Assembly (NCBI GenBank): GCA_036704125.1
Contig: DATNQI010000026.1
Location: 1 to 43,354, forward strand
Source of the DNA: Pantanalinema sp.
Lineage (GTDB): Bacteria; Cyanobacteriota; Sericytochromatia; S15B-MN24; UBA4093
Reading direction: 5' to 3'
DNA: 43,354 nucleotides
Part shown: positions 30,627 to 39,343 of the stretch, piece after piece
Numbering within the stretch: position 1 is the first letter of the stretch
How the letters are laid out: every line of letters starts with the position of its first letter
Program-made: the position numbers and the translations under genes
Notes under the pieces: model-generated
What the model was told of the DNA's origin: nothing
Databases searched by the model: none
The model's input: only the letters and a program-made list of their open reading frames with translations

Positions 30627-31430
30627 CTAGGTGGTGGGAAACCTGAAGAGCCTCAAGGCGTTCTCGGTCGAACGCTCCGCGATGTCCACGAGTCCCACCC
30701 CGTGCACCTCGGCGAGCGCCTCGGCGATCTTCACGACGAAGGCAGGCTCGTTACGCTTGCCCCGGTGAGGCGGTGGCGCCAGGTAGGGCGCATCCGTCTC
30801 GATGAGCGTCCGATCCAGCGGCACCACCTTCGCGGTCGCGCGCAGCTCCTCGCTCTTCTTGAAGGTCACCACCCCGCTGAACGAGATGTGGAAGCCCATC
30901 TCGAGCGTCGCCTGCGCGAGCGCGGTGGAGCCGGTGAAGCAATGGATGACCCCGTGAGTCGCCCCCTCTTCCTTCAGGATGGCGACGGTGTCCTCCTCGG
31001 CGTCCCGGGTGTGGACGATGACGGGCAGCCCAAGCTCCTTGGCCAGGCGCAGCTGCTCGCGAAAGGCGCGGTGCTGCGCCTCGCGGCTGCCGTGGTCGTA
31101 GTAGTAATCGAGCCCGATCTCGCCGATGGCGAGCACCTTTGGGTGCGCCGCGAGGGCCTTGAGGCGCTCGTACGACGCATCGTCCCAGCTGTCCGCCTCG
31201 TGCGGGTGGATGCCCACCGCGGCGAACACGTGAGCGTAGCGCTCGGCCACGGCCAGCACGGCGGGCATCTCCGCCCAGGTGGATCCCGGGTTCAGCATCC
31301 ACTCCACCCCGGCGTCTTGCGCCCGCTGGACGGCCCGCTCGATCTCGAGCCAGGAGTCCTCGAGCGACAGCTCGCCCTCGACCCACCCGGGCAGCATGTC
31401 CAGGTGGCAGTGCGAGTCGATGAAGCGCAC
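30627..31430 (-). CDS. tatD: TatD family metal-dependent DNase
   Basis: 267 residues, an amidohydrolase-fold nuclease. Metal and active-site residues are in IDSHCHLDM at the N-terminus, GIHPHEA near 94, GEIGLDYYYD near 103, VIVHTRDAE near 140, HCFTGS near 163 and TDAPYLAPPPHRGKRNEP near 215. The start is GTG at 31430, three bases after the metG stop. Adjacency of metG and tatD is common in bacteria and supports co-transcription. In E. coli TatD has 3'-5' exonuclease activity and roles in DNA repair or degradation. Confidence 0.92.
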   Translation of the reverse strand: MRFIDSHCHLDMLPGWVEGELSLEDSWLEIERAVQRAQDAGVEWMLNPGSTWAEMPAVLAVAERYAHVFAAVGIHPHEADSWDDASYERLKALAAHPKVLAIGEIGLDYYYDHGSREAQHRAFREQLRLAKELGLPVIVHTRDAEEDTVAILKEEGATHGVIHCFTGSTALAQATLEMGFHISFSGVVTFKKSEELRATAKVVPLDRTLIETDAPYLAPPPHRGKRNEPAFVVKIAEALAEVHGVGLVDIAERSTENALRLFRFPTT

Positions 31431-31433
31431 GGC

Positions 31434-32984
31434 CTAGCCCTTCTTCTTCGCGCCGGCGAGCTCCGCGCCGATGCGGGGGTAGATGGGGCCGAGCTTGTTG
31501 GTGACCGTCCCCTCGGCGAGCCCCCCCCAGGCGAGATCCGACCAGCGCTGGGCCGAGAGAGGCGCCTCGATGCCGAGCTGCTCCCAGATCTTGGCAGCCA
31601 GCGTCGGGATGTAAGGGGAGGCGAGGGTGGCCGCGATACGCAGGGCCTCGAGCACCGCGTACAGGACGCCGCCGAGCTTCTCGGTCTCGCCGTTCTTGGC
31701 CAGGGCCCAGGGCGCGGTCGAGTCGATGTACTTGTTCACCGCATCCAGCAGGCCCCAGACCGAGGCGATCGCCTCTTCGATGGCCATCTCGTCCATCCGG
31801 GCGACGACGGTCGCGAGCGTCTCCTCGACGCGGCCGGGCAGATCGCCCTCGATCTCGGGGAAGCGCGGGCTGACCTTGCCCTCGAAGTTCTTCTCGAGGA
31901 TGGTCAGGGTGCGGTTGAGGGCGTTGCCCAGGTTGTTGGCGAGATCCGCGTTGACGCGGGCCTCGAAGGCTTCGTAGGTGAAGTCGCCGTCGCGGCCGAA
32001 CGAGACCTCGCGCAGCAGGTAGTAGCGGATGGCGTCGGCGCCGTACTCTTCGGCGAAGGCCTTGGGCTCGACGACGTTGCCGATGGTCTTGGACATCTTG
32101 AGGCCGGCCATGTTGACAAAGCCGTGCCCGAAGATCTGGCGGGGCAGGGGCAGGTCGAGCGCCATCAGGAGCGCGGGCCAGATGATGGCGTGGAACTTGG
32201 TGATGTCCTTGCCGACCAGGTGGAGCTCGGCGGGCCACCACTGGTTGAAGCGCGCCATGTCGGTGTCGTAGCCGATCCCCGTCAGGTAGTTGGACAGGGC
32301 GTCGATCCAGACGTAGATGACCTGCGACTCGTCGCCGGGCACCGGGATCCCCCAGCGCACGTTCTGGCGCGAGACCGAGATGTCGGGGAAGGTCTCGAGC
32401 AGGTTTAACAGCTCGTTGCGGCGCGCCTCGGGCTGCAGGAACCCGGCGTTCTGCTCGATGTGGGTCCGGATCCGGTCACGGTAGTTCGAGAGCTTGAAGA
32501 CGTAGTTCTCCTCGCTGGACCACTCGACCGGCTGCTGGTGCTGAGGGCAGATCTTGTCCTCGGGCAGGTCGCGCTCGTTCTTGAACTCCTCGCAGCCCTT
32601 GCAGTACCAGCCCTCGTACTTGGCCTTGAAGATGTCGCCCTTGTCCACCAGGCGCTTGAAGATGCGCTGGACCGCTGCGCGGTGCGCGGGATCGCTGGTG
32701 CGGATGAAGCCGTCGTAGCTGACATTGAGGGCCGCCCAGACCTCCTTGGCCTTGGCCGCGATGTCGTCCACGAAGGCCTGGGGCGAGACGCCGGCGGCAT
32801 CCGCGGCCTTCTCGATCTTGTTGCCGTGCTCGTCGAGCCCGGTCAGGAAGAAGACCTCCTCGCCGCGCAGCCGGCGGTAGCGCGCGAGGGCATCGGCGGC
32901 GATCTTCTCGTAGGCGTGCCCGATATGGGGGGGCGCGTTGCCGTAGTCGATCGCCGTGGTGATGTAGTACTTCTTCGAGGTCAT
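31434..32984 (-). CDS. metG: Methionyl-tRNA synthetase
   Basis: 516 residues. The class I HIGH signature is residues 20-23 (HIGH in PPHIGHAYEK), the KMSK-type signature is KMSKT at 296-300, and the zinc knuckle is C128, C131, C146 and H149 (the last ligand being His instead of Cys). It lacks the C-terminal tRNA-binding (Trbp111-like) domain, so it is a short MetRS. TAGGAGA precedes the ATG at 32984. It heads the metG-tatD-polX group and is divergent from tRNA-Phe. Confidence 0.94.
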   Translation of the reverse strand: MTSKKYYITTAIDYGNAPPHIGHAYEKIAADALARYRRLRGEEVFFLTGLDEHGNKIEKAADAAGVSPQAFVDDIAAKAKEVWAALNVSYDGFIRTSDPAHRAAVQRIFKRLVDKGDIFKAKYEGWYCKGCEEFKNERDLPEDKICPQHQQPVEWSSEENYVFKLSNYRDRIRTHIEQNAGFLQPEARRNELLNLLETFPDISVSRQNVRWGIPVPGDESQVIYVWIDALSNYLTGIGYDTDMARFNQWWPAELHLVGKDITKFHAIIWPALLMALDLPLPRQIFGHGFVNMAGLKMSKTIGNVVEPKAFAEEYGADAIRYYLLREVSFGRDGDFTYEAFEARVNADLANNLGNALNRTLTILEKNFEGKVSPRFPEIEGDLPGRVEETLATVVARMDEMAIEEAIASVWGLLDAVNKYIDSTAPWALAKNGETEKLGGVLYAVLEALRIAATLASPYIPTLAAKIWEQLGIEAPLSAQRWSDLAWGGLAEGTVTNKLGPIYPRIGAELAGAKKKG

Positions 32985-33077
32985 TCCAAAAATCTCCTAC
33001 TGGCGCTCAAGCCGCGTGAAACGGACGTTTCAGGTTAGCAGATCGGCGGAGATTCAGCAACCGACCTTACCCTGTGC

Positions 33078-33105
33078 TTGACACGGATTTAAAGCTTGCT
33101 ATACT
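33078..33105 (+). promoter_or_regulatory. Promoter of tRNA-Phe
   Basis: A perfect TTGACA (33078-33083) and TATACT (33100-33105) are separated by 16 bp. The mature tRNA begins 30 nt after the -10 box. Confidence 0.85.
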
Positions 33106-33134
33106 GAAAAAGTCAGCGGTTCGCGCCGCGACGC

Positions 33135-33207
33135 GGCCAGGTAGCTCAGTTGGTAGAGCACGAGACTGAAAATCCCGGTGTCGGCAGTTCGATTCTGCCC
33201 CTGGCCA
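33135..33207 (+). tRNA. tRNA-Phe (anticodon GAA)
   Basis: 73 nt folding as a cloverleaf: acceptor GGCCAGG/CCTGGCC, D stem GCTC/GAGC, anticodon loop CTGAAAA (GAA), T stem GGCAG/CTGCC with loop TTCGATT. The anticodon stem CGAGA/TCCCG has one A-C mismatch in its centre (positions 29 and 41 in standard numbering). CCA is not encoded; ACTA follows. It has its own strong promoter and terminator. Confidence 0.95.
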
Positions 33208-33216
33208 CTAAATAAC

Positions 33217-33258
33217 AAAGAAGCGGGTTTCGGCGATTTGGCCGAAGCCCGCTTCTTT
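33217..33258 (+). terminator. Terminator of tRNA-Phe
   Basis: AAAGAAGCGGGTTTCGGC (33217-33234) pairs with GCCGAAGCCCGCTTCTTT (33241-33258) with one wobble pair and a 6-nt loop; T-rich sequence closes it. Confidence 0.9.
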
Positions 33259-33343
33259 CTCCATTCCTGCTTCTTTCCTATCGCCGACTCAACCAGCGTG
33301 TTGCGCATGGCCGCCTTCTCGTTCCCCTTCCCTGATCCAAACT

Positions 33344-33352
33344 TGGTATACT
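33344..33352 (+). promoter_or_regulatory. Extended -10 promoter of the amidase gene
   Basis: TGGTATACT with TATACT at 33347-33352 lies 90 nt before the amidase ATG. No good -35 is seen. Confidence 0.45.
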
Positions 33353-33441
33353 GCCGACACGTCGGCTCGCTTGCACCTTGGCAGGCGTTGGGCCGCTTCA
33401 CCCTGCGTTTGGATGCCTCGCTTGCGGAACCGGGAGGACCC

Positions 33442-35148
33442 ATGGCCTACGATCTCACGCCCATGAACGCCCCACGGGCGACCGGCGCCCTCCTCGACCT
33501 CATGGCTCGTCTCCTCGAAAATCCCCTCACCGGCCCCCTCCTCGCCAGACCTCAGCTGGACGGCATGGGCCTCTCTCGGCTCCGGGAAATGCCCATCGCC
33601 GAGCCGATCCCTGCCGTTCACCCCCTCTTTGAGAGCCTTCCTCCGACCCTTGCCGAGCCCGCCCCGTTCACCGTACCCGACTCCCCCTTCGAGGGTCTGG
33701 GCTTTCGCTTCGAGACCGCGGCGGACTTCGCGGAGGCCTACCGCTCCGGGGCCACTACTCCCCTCGAGGTGGCGGAGCGCCTCTTGAACCAGTCCCGGGA
33801 GCTCGATCGGCTCGATCCTCCCATGCGTCTCCTCATCGCCCAGGACGCCGACGACCTGCTCTCCCAGGCCCGCGCGTCGACGGAGCGTTACCGGATCGGA
33901 TCGCCGCTCGGCGCCCTGGACGGTGTGCCCGTGGCCATCAAGGACGAGGTCGACCAGGTCCCTTATCCCACCACGGCGGGAACCCGCTTCCTCGGCAAGG
34001 AGCCCGCAGTCCGGGACGCAGAAACCGTCGCCCGCTTCCGGGCGGCTGGAGCCCTCCTCATCGGGAAGGCCAACATGCATGAGATCGGTCTGGGCGTGAG
34101 CGGCATCAATCCCCACCACGGCACTCCCCGCAACCCCTACGATCCGATGCGGATTCCCGGAGGGTCCTCGGGGGGCTCGGCAGCGGCGGTGGCCGCGGGG
34201 CTCAGTCCCCTTGCCCTCGGCGCCGATGCCGGAGGATCGATCCGGATTCCTGCGGGCCTCTGCGGTGTCGTCGGCCTCAAACCGACCTTCGGCCGCGTCA
34301 GCGAGGATGGAGCCGCCCCCATCTGCTGGAGCGTCGCCCACCTGGGTCCTTTCGGTGCGACTGCCCGCGACGCGGCGCTGGGCTATCTTGTCATGGCGGG
34401 GCCTGACGTGAAGGACCCCAACACCCACTTTCAGCCCTCGCCCCACCTCCGGGGCTTCGAGACCCGCGATCTCCGGGGCATCCGGCTCGGATTCTACCGG
34501 GACTGGTTCGAGGACGCCCAGGCCCCGGTGGTCGAGGCATGCCGCCAAATGCTGGAGATCCTGCGGGATGCCGGAGCGGAGATCGTCGAGGTGGAGATCC
34601 CGGAGCTCGGGCTCTTGCGACTGGTCCACAGCATCACCACCGTCGCCGAGATGCTGGCGGCCCATCAGGGCTACTACGAGCGGCATCCGGAGGCATTCGG
34701 GCACGAGGTCCGGGTGAACTTCGCACTGTTGCGCCAAGTGCGCTCGGACGACTACCTCCTGGTTCAGCGCCACCGGGCGCGGCTGCATCGGCAAGTGATG
34801 GCCGTCATGGGAACGATCGACGGCCTGGTGACTCCCGCGACAGCCTGTACCGCCCGCCCCATCGCCGCAGGTGCCCTGCGCTACGGGGAGTCCAACCTGC
34901 CGCTGATGAGCGAGCTGATGCGCTACATGCCGCTCGCGAACCTGACGGGACTGCCGGCGATCGTCTTCCCAGCGGGCTACGATCCAGATGGCTTGCCGAT
35001 CGGGCTTCAGGTGATCGGCCGAGCATGGGAGGAAGCCTTCCTCTTGCGCGTGGCCCATGTGGCCGAGCGGCATGTCGAGCGCCATGCCCCCCGGATCCAT
35101 CACCGCCTCCTGAATGCTCAGCCTTCCCTCAGGCCGATCTACCGCTGA
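33442..35148 (+). CDS. Amidase signature family hydrolase
   Basis: 568 residues. The Ser-cisSer-Lys triad is visible: K167 in [11 protein letters not shown]242 in [12 protein letters not shown] and S266 in [16 protein letters not shown]. An N-terminal extension of about 85 residues and the [15 protein letters not shown] segment resemble the plant fatty acid amide hydrolase type more than GatA. The substrate is unknown; GatA is unlikely because gatB and gatC are absent and length is greater. The ATG at 33442 has GGGAGGA close before it. It is convergent with ade across a shared terminator. Confidence 0.86.
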   Translation: MAYDLTPMNAPRATGALLDLMARLLENPLTGPLLARPQLDGMGLSRLREMPIAEPIPAVHPLFESLPPTLAEPAPFTVPDSPFEGLGFRFETAADFAEAYRSGATTPLEVAERLLNQSRELDRLDPPMRLLIAQDADDLLSQARASTERYRIGSPLGALDGVPVAIKDEVDQVPYPTTAGTRFLGKEPAVRDAETVARFRAAGALLIGKANMHEIGLGVSGINPHHGTPRNPYDPMRIPGGSSGGSAAAVAAGLSPLALGADAGGSIRIPAGLCGVVGLKPTFGRVSEDGAAPICWSVAHLGPFGATARDAALGYLVMAGPDVKDPNTHFQPSPHLRGFETRDLRGIRLGFYRDWFEDAQAPVVEACRQMLEILRDAGAEIVEVEIPELGLLRLVHSITTVAEMLAAHQGYYERHPEAFGHEVRVNFALLRQVRSDDYLLVQRHRARLHRQVMAVMGTIDGLVTPATACTARPIAAGALRYGESNLPLMSELMRYMPLANLTGLPAIVFPAGYDPDGLPIGLQVIGRAWEEAFLLRVAHVAERHVERHAPRIHHRLLNAQPSLRPIYR

Positions 35149-35181
35149 GGATAGGGTCGGGAGTGAGGTAGCCAAACAGGA

Positions 35182-35214
35182 AAGGGGGACGCACCGCACG
35201 GTGCGTCCCCCCTT
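35182..35214. terminator. Terminator between amidase and ade
   Basis: AAGGGGGACGCACCG (35182-35196) pairs with the sequence from 35199 to 35214 (CGGTGCGTCCCCCCTT). It serves convergent genes and has only a short T tract. Confidence 0.7.
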
Positions 35215-35235
35215 GTGCCCCGATTGAGACGAATT

Positions 35236-36960
35236 TCAGGCCAGGACAGACACGACCTCGAAGCGATGAACGTCGATGTAGCCCCGATCCGTGAGCTTGA
35301 GCTCTGGAATGACCGATAGCGCCAGGAAGGCAAGAGTCATGTAGGGATGATCGACCGTGATTCCGAGCGCCTCGCGGGTCTTTGCCTGGAGCACCTCGAT
35401 GCGATCGGCCACCCAGGGCATTGGCTGATCCGACATGATGCCGGCAATGGGCAGGGGAAGCAGCTCGACGACCTGGCCATCCTTTACTGCGCAGAGGCCG
35501 CCCTGGCTTTGAACCAGTGCCTCGACCGCCGCGCGCATGTCGGCATCGTTGGTGCCCATCACCACCAGGTTGTGCGCGTCGTGGGCGACGGTGCTTGCGA
35601 TCGCCCCCCCGCGGATCCCGAAGCCCTCCACGAAGCCCACCCCGATGTTGCCGGTGGCGTGGTGACGCTCGACCACTGCGATCTTGGCGATGTCCTGGCT
35701 AGGATCCGGTAAAACCTCGCCGTGGCGCGCCGGCAAGTCCCGCTCGAGGGCATGCGACCAGCACTGCCCCGGCACGACGCCGATCACCCGGGCGCGCACC
35801 GAATCCGCTTCGATGGGCGCCGGAACGCGGAACGAGCAGGCATCCAGTTGAGCCACGCGCATCGTGTCGGTCACCTCGGCCGGCGCAACGCCTTCCGAGC
35901 AGAAGAGAGGCCGGCCCTGTCGGGCCACGACCCGGCCACTCTTGATGACCGTATCGATCCGGAGGTTCTCGAAGCCGTCGGCGAGGACGATATCGGCCTG
36001 CCAACCCGGCGCGATGGCGCCCACGCGATCGAGCTGGAAGTAGCGCGCGCAGTTGATCGTCGCGAGCTTGACCGCGAGCACCGGGTCCATGCCGTGGGCG
36101 ATCGCCTTGCGCACGGCGTTATCGATGTGGCCGTGGTGCAGCAAGTCGTCCGCGTGCCGATCGTCGGTGACGAACATGCAGCGCTCCTGGCTGGTGGGCG
36201 TGACGGCTCCCAGCAGGTCCACCAGGTTCCGCGCGATGGACCCCTCCCGGATCATGACGTGCACGCCCAGGCGCAGCTTTTCCATGGCTTCCTCGACGGT
36301 TCGGCACTCGTGGTCGCTCGAAATACCGGCGGCCACGTAGGCGCAGAGGTCCTTCCCGGTCAGATCCGGCGCATGGCCATCGACCAGCAGGTTGGTGAAA
36401 CCGAGCTTCGCCATCACCTCGGGGTCCTGGTGGAGCACCCCCGGGAAGTTCATCATCTCACCCATGCCGAGCACCTGGGGCTTGGCCAGGAGGGGCCCCA
36501 GGTCCGTGCTCTTGAGGACGGTCTTCGCCGACTCGAAGGGGGAAGCCGGTACGCACGACGGAAGCATCATGTACACGTCGAGGGGAAGGCGCGCCGCGTC
36601 GTCGAGCATGAAGGCGAGGCCGGGCAAGCCGCAGACGTTCGCGATCTCATGGGCATCGATGATGACGCAGGTGGTGCCGTGCGGCACCACCGCCTGGGCG
36701 AACTGGCCAGGCGAGCACATGCTCGACTCGATGTGCACGTGACCGTCCAGGAAACCAGGCATGACCAGGGCCCCGGCGGCATCGATGACTTCACGGCCCT
36801 CGTACCCCGAGCCCACTCCTGCGATGCGATCGCCGATGATGGCGACATCCGCGGCGTACACCTCGCCGGTCAGGACATTGACCACGCGGCCGCCCCTGAT
36901 CACAAGGTCTGCGGGGTGGTTGCCGCGTGCGGCGGCGATGAGCGTGGTCAACTCCATCAT
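35236..36960 (-). CDS. ade: Adenine deaminase
   Basis: 574 residues, amidohydrolase of the microbial ADE type, converting adenine to hypoxanthine. Metal-binding motifs: FLDGHVHIESS near 71-80, DAHEIAN near 101, MGEMMNFPG near 167, LVDGHAPDL near 192, SSDHE near 213 and DDRHADD near 266. The C-terminal ade domain has HATGNIGVGFVEGFG and TVAHDAHNLVVMG. The length and motif order exclude adenosine deaminase. GAAGGAGAAC precedes the ATG at 36960. No purine riboswitch is seen in the 190 nt upstream. Confidence 0.92.
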   Translation of the reverse strand: MMELTTLIAAARGNHPADLVIRGGRVVNVLTGEVYAADVAIIGDRIAGVGSGYEGREVIDAAGALVMPGFLDGHVHIESSMCSPGQFAQAVVPHGTTCVIIDAHEIANVCGLPGLAFMLDDAARLPLDVYMMLPSCVPASPFESAKTVLKSTDLGPLLAKPQVLGMGEMMNFPGVLHQDPEVMAKLGFTNLLVDGHAPDLTGKDLCAYVAAGISSDHECRTVEEAMEKLRLGVHVMIREGSIARNLVDLLGAVTPTSQERCMFVTDDRHADDLLHHGHIDNAVRKAIAHGMDPVLAVKLATINCARYFQLDRVGAIAPGWQADIVLADGFENLRIDTVIKSGRVVARQGRPLFCSEGVAPAEVTDTMRVAQLDACSFRVPAPIEADSVRARVIGVVPGQCWSHALERDLPARHGEVLPDPSQDIAKIAVVERHHATGNIGVGFVEGFGIRGGAIASTVAHDAHNLVVMGTNDADMRAAVEALVQSQGGLCAVKDGQVVELLPLPIAGIMSDQPMPWVADRIEVLQAKTREALGITVDHPYMTLAFLALSVIPELKLTDRGYIDVHRFEVVSVLA

Positions 36961-37057
36961 GTTCTCCTTCGGTGAGCGCAGGGGATCGGCTCCTTACATT
37001 GTGCCCCCATCGAGCGAGATTTCGCTCCCCTGGCTGACCTCCCTAGCGTCCTCTTGG

Positions 37058-37093
37058 CGAAGGGGCTGCCCTTGCTTGGATGCAGCCCCTTCG
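37058..37093 (-). terminator. Hairpin after the small zinc-ribbon-like gene
   Basis: CGAAGGGGCTGC (37058-37069) pairs with GCAGCCCCTTCG (37082-37093) with a 12-nt loop. It lies 57 nt beyond the stop of the minus-strand gene at 37151 and before ade. No T tract is seen. The rest of 36961-37150 shows nothing recognisable. Confidence 0.45.
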
Positions 37094-37150
37094 GTTGGGA
37101 AACGAGCTTCGCGAGCGCGAGGTGCCTAAGCGTTACAACTGCGATGAGAT

Positions 37151-37462
37151 TTACTGTTCTCCGCCTTCGAGATGCTTGGCGATCCGCTCACATCGCACAC
37201 ACCTGGCGCTCAGGCCTTCGGCATGGGCATTGCCCCGAGGCTTGCACTCGGCGCAGTTCTCGATGACATCCAGGAGCAAGAACCGCTGACGGGAGATGGT
37301 GGTGGTCGCCTTATCGAGCTCGCCCGCCATTGTCAGCAGGGACTCTTGCAGCGTACCGACGGCCGCCATCATCCGAGCCTGCACGTCCAAGAGTTGGCGC
37401 TCGAACTCGGCCTGCAAGTGCTGCAAGCGGGCGGAAAGTTCTTGTTGGTCGATCGGATCCAC
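37151..37462 (-). CDS. Small coiled-coil protein with a zinc-ribbon-like tail
   Basis: 103 residues, no named family. The first 60 residues are a likely helical coiled coil (QELSARLQHLQAEFERQLL, VQARMMAAVGTLQESLLTM). The tail holds two CxxC pairs, NCAECKP and ARCVRCER, 16 residues apart, a pattern expected of a zinc ribbon, with two His residues nearby. The start is GTG at 37462, with GAGG nine bases upstream. It lies downstream of the methyltransferase gene on the same strand. A regulatory or adaptor role is possible but unproven. Confidence 0.6.
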   Translation of the reverse strand: MDPIDQQELSARLQHLQAEFERQLLDVQARMMAAVGTLQESLLTMAGELDKATTTISRQRFLLLDVIENCAECKPRGNAHAEGLSARCVRCERIAKHLEGGEQ

Positions 37463-37541
37463 AGGGCTACCTCAAGTCGTCTGGTCAGAGGGGTGAACAT
37501 CTGAATCACCGCAATTCCGCAGTCACGTCATCCTGGAACTT

Positions 37542-38297
37542 CTAGCGCGAAACGGCCTTGCGCCCAACTCGCATGGCGATTGGCCAGCTGACCCGCCTCA
37601 CGCGATCCGGTTCGCCCCACTTCGCCGCAAGCTCTGCCTCGATCAGACTCACCGGATCGACTCCTTCGAGTTCCTGGAAGCGTTGCGTCGCCGACCAGCT
37701 GCGGAGATAGCCCATCAGGCTCGCAAAGGTCCAGTCGACCTCCAGCTTCAGGGCAGGCGGCTCCAGCTCCTCGAAAGGCCAAGGCAAGGTACGGTAGCCG
37801 GCTTCTAGCACCTGTCGCTCGGGAGGCCAGTAAGGGCCCACCGTTTGATGATAGAACCGCTCAAGGATTTCGTTGAGCCCCTCGGCCATCTCGAACTGGC
37901 CGTAGCACCAGGCCGCGATCACGCCGCCAGGCTTCAGCACGCGCTCGGCCTCCTGGAAGAAGCGCTCCGCGTCGAACCAGTGAAGGGCCTGGGCCACGGT
38001 CAGCAGATCGACGCTCGCATCCGGCAGGCTACAGGCCTCGGCGGGCTCGCATGCATAGGTGATGTTGGGGCGCGCTTCGGCGTGCGAGATCTGGTCGGCG
38101 CTGGCGTCGGTGGCATGGACACGCGCGAATCGCGAGGCCAGGCTTACAGCAGCCTGACCACTGCCGGTGGCGCAATCCCAAGCCAGGGCGTGGGCGGGCG
38201 CCACCTCGGAGAGCCAGTCGAACAATCGCTCGGGATAGCGCGGGCGGTAGGTCGCGTAGGCGGCCGCAATACCGGAAAAATGATCCTTGAAGCTCAC
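37542..38297 (-). CDS. Class I SAM-dependent methyltransferase
   Basis: 251 residues. The Rossmann fold motif I is WDCATGSGQAAVSLA near 40, with motif II HATDASADQI and motif IV VDLLTVAQALHWFD. The motif DRVLKPGG-type (ERVLKPGGVIAAW) follows. The FSGIAAAYATYRPRYPE N-terminus is shared by UbiE/Methyltransf_11 proteins. Substrate is not known. The start is GTG at 38297, after an AAGGTAGG site. It is 15 nt from the lipoprotein gene upstream and probably in one transcript with it. Confidence 0.85.
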   Translation of the reverse strand: MSFKDHFSGIAAAYATYRPRYPERLFDWLSEVAPAHALAWDCATGSGQAAVSLASRFARVHATDASADQISHAEARPNITYACEPAEACSLPDASVDLLTVAQALHWFDAERFFQEAERVLKPGGVIAAWCYGQFEMAEGLNEILERFYHQTVGPYWPPERQVLEAGYRTLPWPFEELEPPALKLEVDWTFASLMGYLRSWSATQRFQELEGVDPVSLIEAELAAKWGEPDRVRRVSWPIAMRVGRKAVSR

Positions 38298-38312
38298 GAC
38301 CTACCTTGCGGG

Positions 38313-39122
38313 TTATGGGCGAGCGAGAAGCTCCCCGGTGTAGGCATCCACGACGAACGTGCCGAGCCGGCTCTGAGCGTATCCCCCGCCGTAATAGGGC
38401 TGATCGTAGGGATAGGGCGCAGAAGTGGGCGACGGATACGGCATCTTACCACGGTAAACCGGCTGCGGGCTTCCCTGCGGGCTTTGAAAAGAGAGGGTGT
38501 TGTCGATCTCGTAGACGGCGCCGCCGTCATCTCCGGCGCGCAGCGCGACCTTCACGCCGAAGGGCCCCATGTTGAGTCCATTCTGGGCGCAGATGTCCAG
38601 GACCTTCGAGAGCGAGAGCGCACGTCCGAAGTCGAAGGTTTCGATGGCCGTCGCCTTGAGGGTTTCGGGTGCGAGAAGCTGATTTGTGCCGGTCAGGGCC
38701 AACGTCAGGTACTGCGTCTCGAAGCGCGACGGCACCTCGACGCCCTGGGCTGCGTAGGAGGCGCTCGACTGATCGGCTGGCACGACCTCGGGGCTCGCCG
38801 AGGCTGCAGGAGCGACCTTGTAGCTCACGGCGTACGTGAAGTACCAGGTTCCGTCCTTCGCGATCCGCCCGGAAGACCCGACCTGATCGGCCCAGGACTT
38901 GACCATGCGCGCTTCCCCGTAGTGCAGGGAAACGTAGCGCTGGACCTGGTGATACGCGTCGTAGAGGCTCGGGCCGCTCGCCATGTCGGGGGCCGCGATG
39001 GACATCCCCATGTCGTAGGGCCCCGGCGCCGCTATCATCCCCGGCGAAGGCGAGGGCCCGAAGCACCCCGCCAGCGAGAGGGCGAGGAGCGGCAGTAGGG
39101 CGTGGAAAGGCTTGAAACGCAT
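38313..39122 (-). CDS. Lipoprotein with a PepSY-like C-terminal motif
   Basis: 269 residues. The lipoprotein signal peptide ends SLAGC (C20). A Pro/Gly/Met-rich linker follows (about 21-50), then a beta-rich domain with DGTWYFTYAVSYKV, TQYLTLALTG, a helical segment near ALSLSKVLDICAQNG and the C-terminal GTFVVDAYTGELLARP, a strand-turn resembling PepSY/PepSY-like proteins. No enzymatic motif is visible. The ATG at 39122 starts a standard signal peptide. It is divergent from the phosphatase gene, with an AT-rich spacer that has a TATAAT on the minus strand at 39192 down to 39187. Confidence 0.72.
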   Translation of the reverse strand: MRFKPFHALLPLLALSLAGCFGPSPSPGMIAAPGPYDMGMSIAAPDMASGPSLYDAYHQVQRYVSLHYGEARMVKSWADQVGSSGRIAKDGTWYFTYAVSYKVAPAASASPEVVPADQSSASYAAQGVEVPSRFETQYLTLALTGTNQLLAPETLKATAIETFDFGRALSLSKVLDICAQNGLNMGPFGVKVALRAGDDGGAVYEIDNTLSFQSPQGSPQPVYRGKMPYPSPTSAPYPYDQPYYGGGYAQSRLGTFVVDAYTGELLARP

Positions 39123-39271
39123 CGAGGATGCCTCCTGCTATTGCGGGACACGGACCGAGCAAGGAACTAACATTACTATGATAATATTATACACAATTGA
39201 AAGCCAGTTCTATCCGGCGGATCCCGCCGATTTCGAACAAAAAAGATGATGCAATACAACTTCTCCTCAAG

Positions 39272-39290
39272 CTTAAATCGAACTTAAGAA
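39272..39290 (+). promoter_or_regulatory. Direct repeats CTTAA, Pho-box-like
   Basis: CTTAAATC (39272-39279), three bases, then CTTAAGAA (39283-39290), an 11-bp period. Cyanobacterial Pho boxes are 8-bp direct repeats of the form PyTTAA... with 3-bp spacers. The next start codon is 54 nt downstream. Only two repeats are present, so it is a weak candidate. Confidence 0.35.
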
Positions 39291-39343
39291 ACATTCCGCC
39301 CGCGTACGCGATGAACCAAGTGCACCCGCTTGGAGGTTTCTCG

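Noticed and set aside
30594-32408. 604-residue plus-strand frame opposite tatD and metG
   Set aside because: It overlaps canonical metG and tatD in full and is compositionally a shadow.
32985-33134. SAM riboswitch or T-box upstream of metG
   Set aside because: The spacer is about 150 nt, contains the tRNA-Phe promoter, and has no T-box motif or anti-terminator.
33289-35199. 636-residue frame opposite the amidase gene
   Set aside because: The plus-strand frame has the complete amidase triad; the opposite frame has no domain and no ribosome binding site.
36961-37150. Purine riboswitch upstream of ade
   Set aside because: No three-way junction or conserved loop pairs are visible; only one simple hairpin is found.
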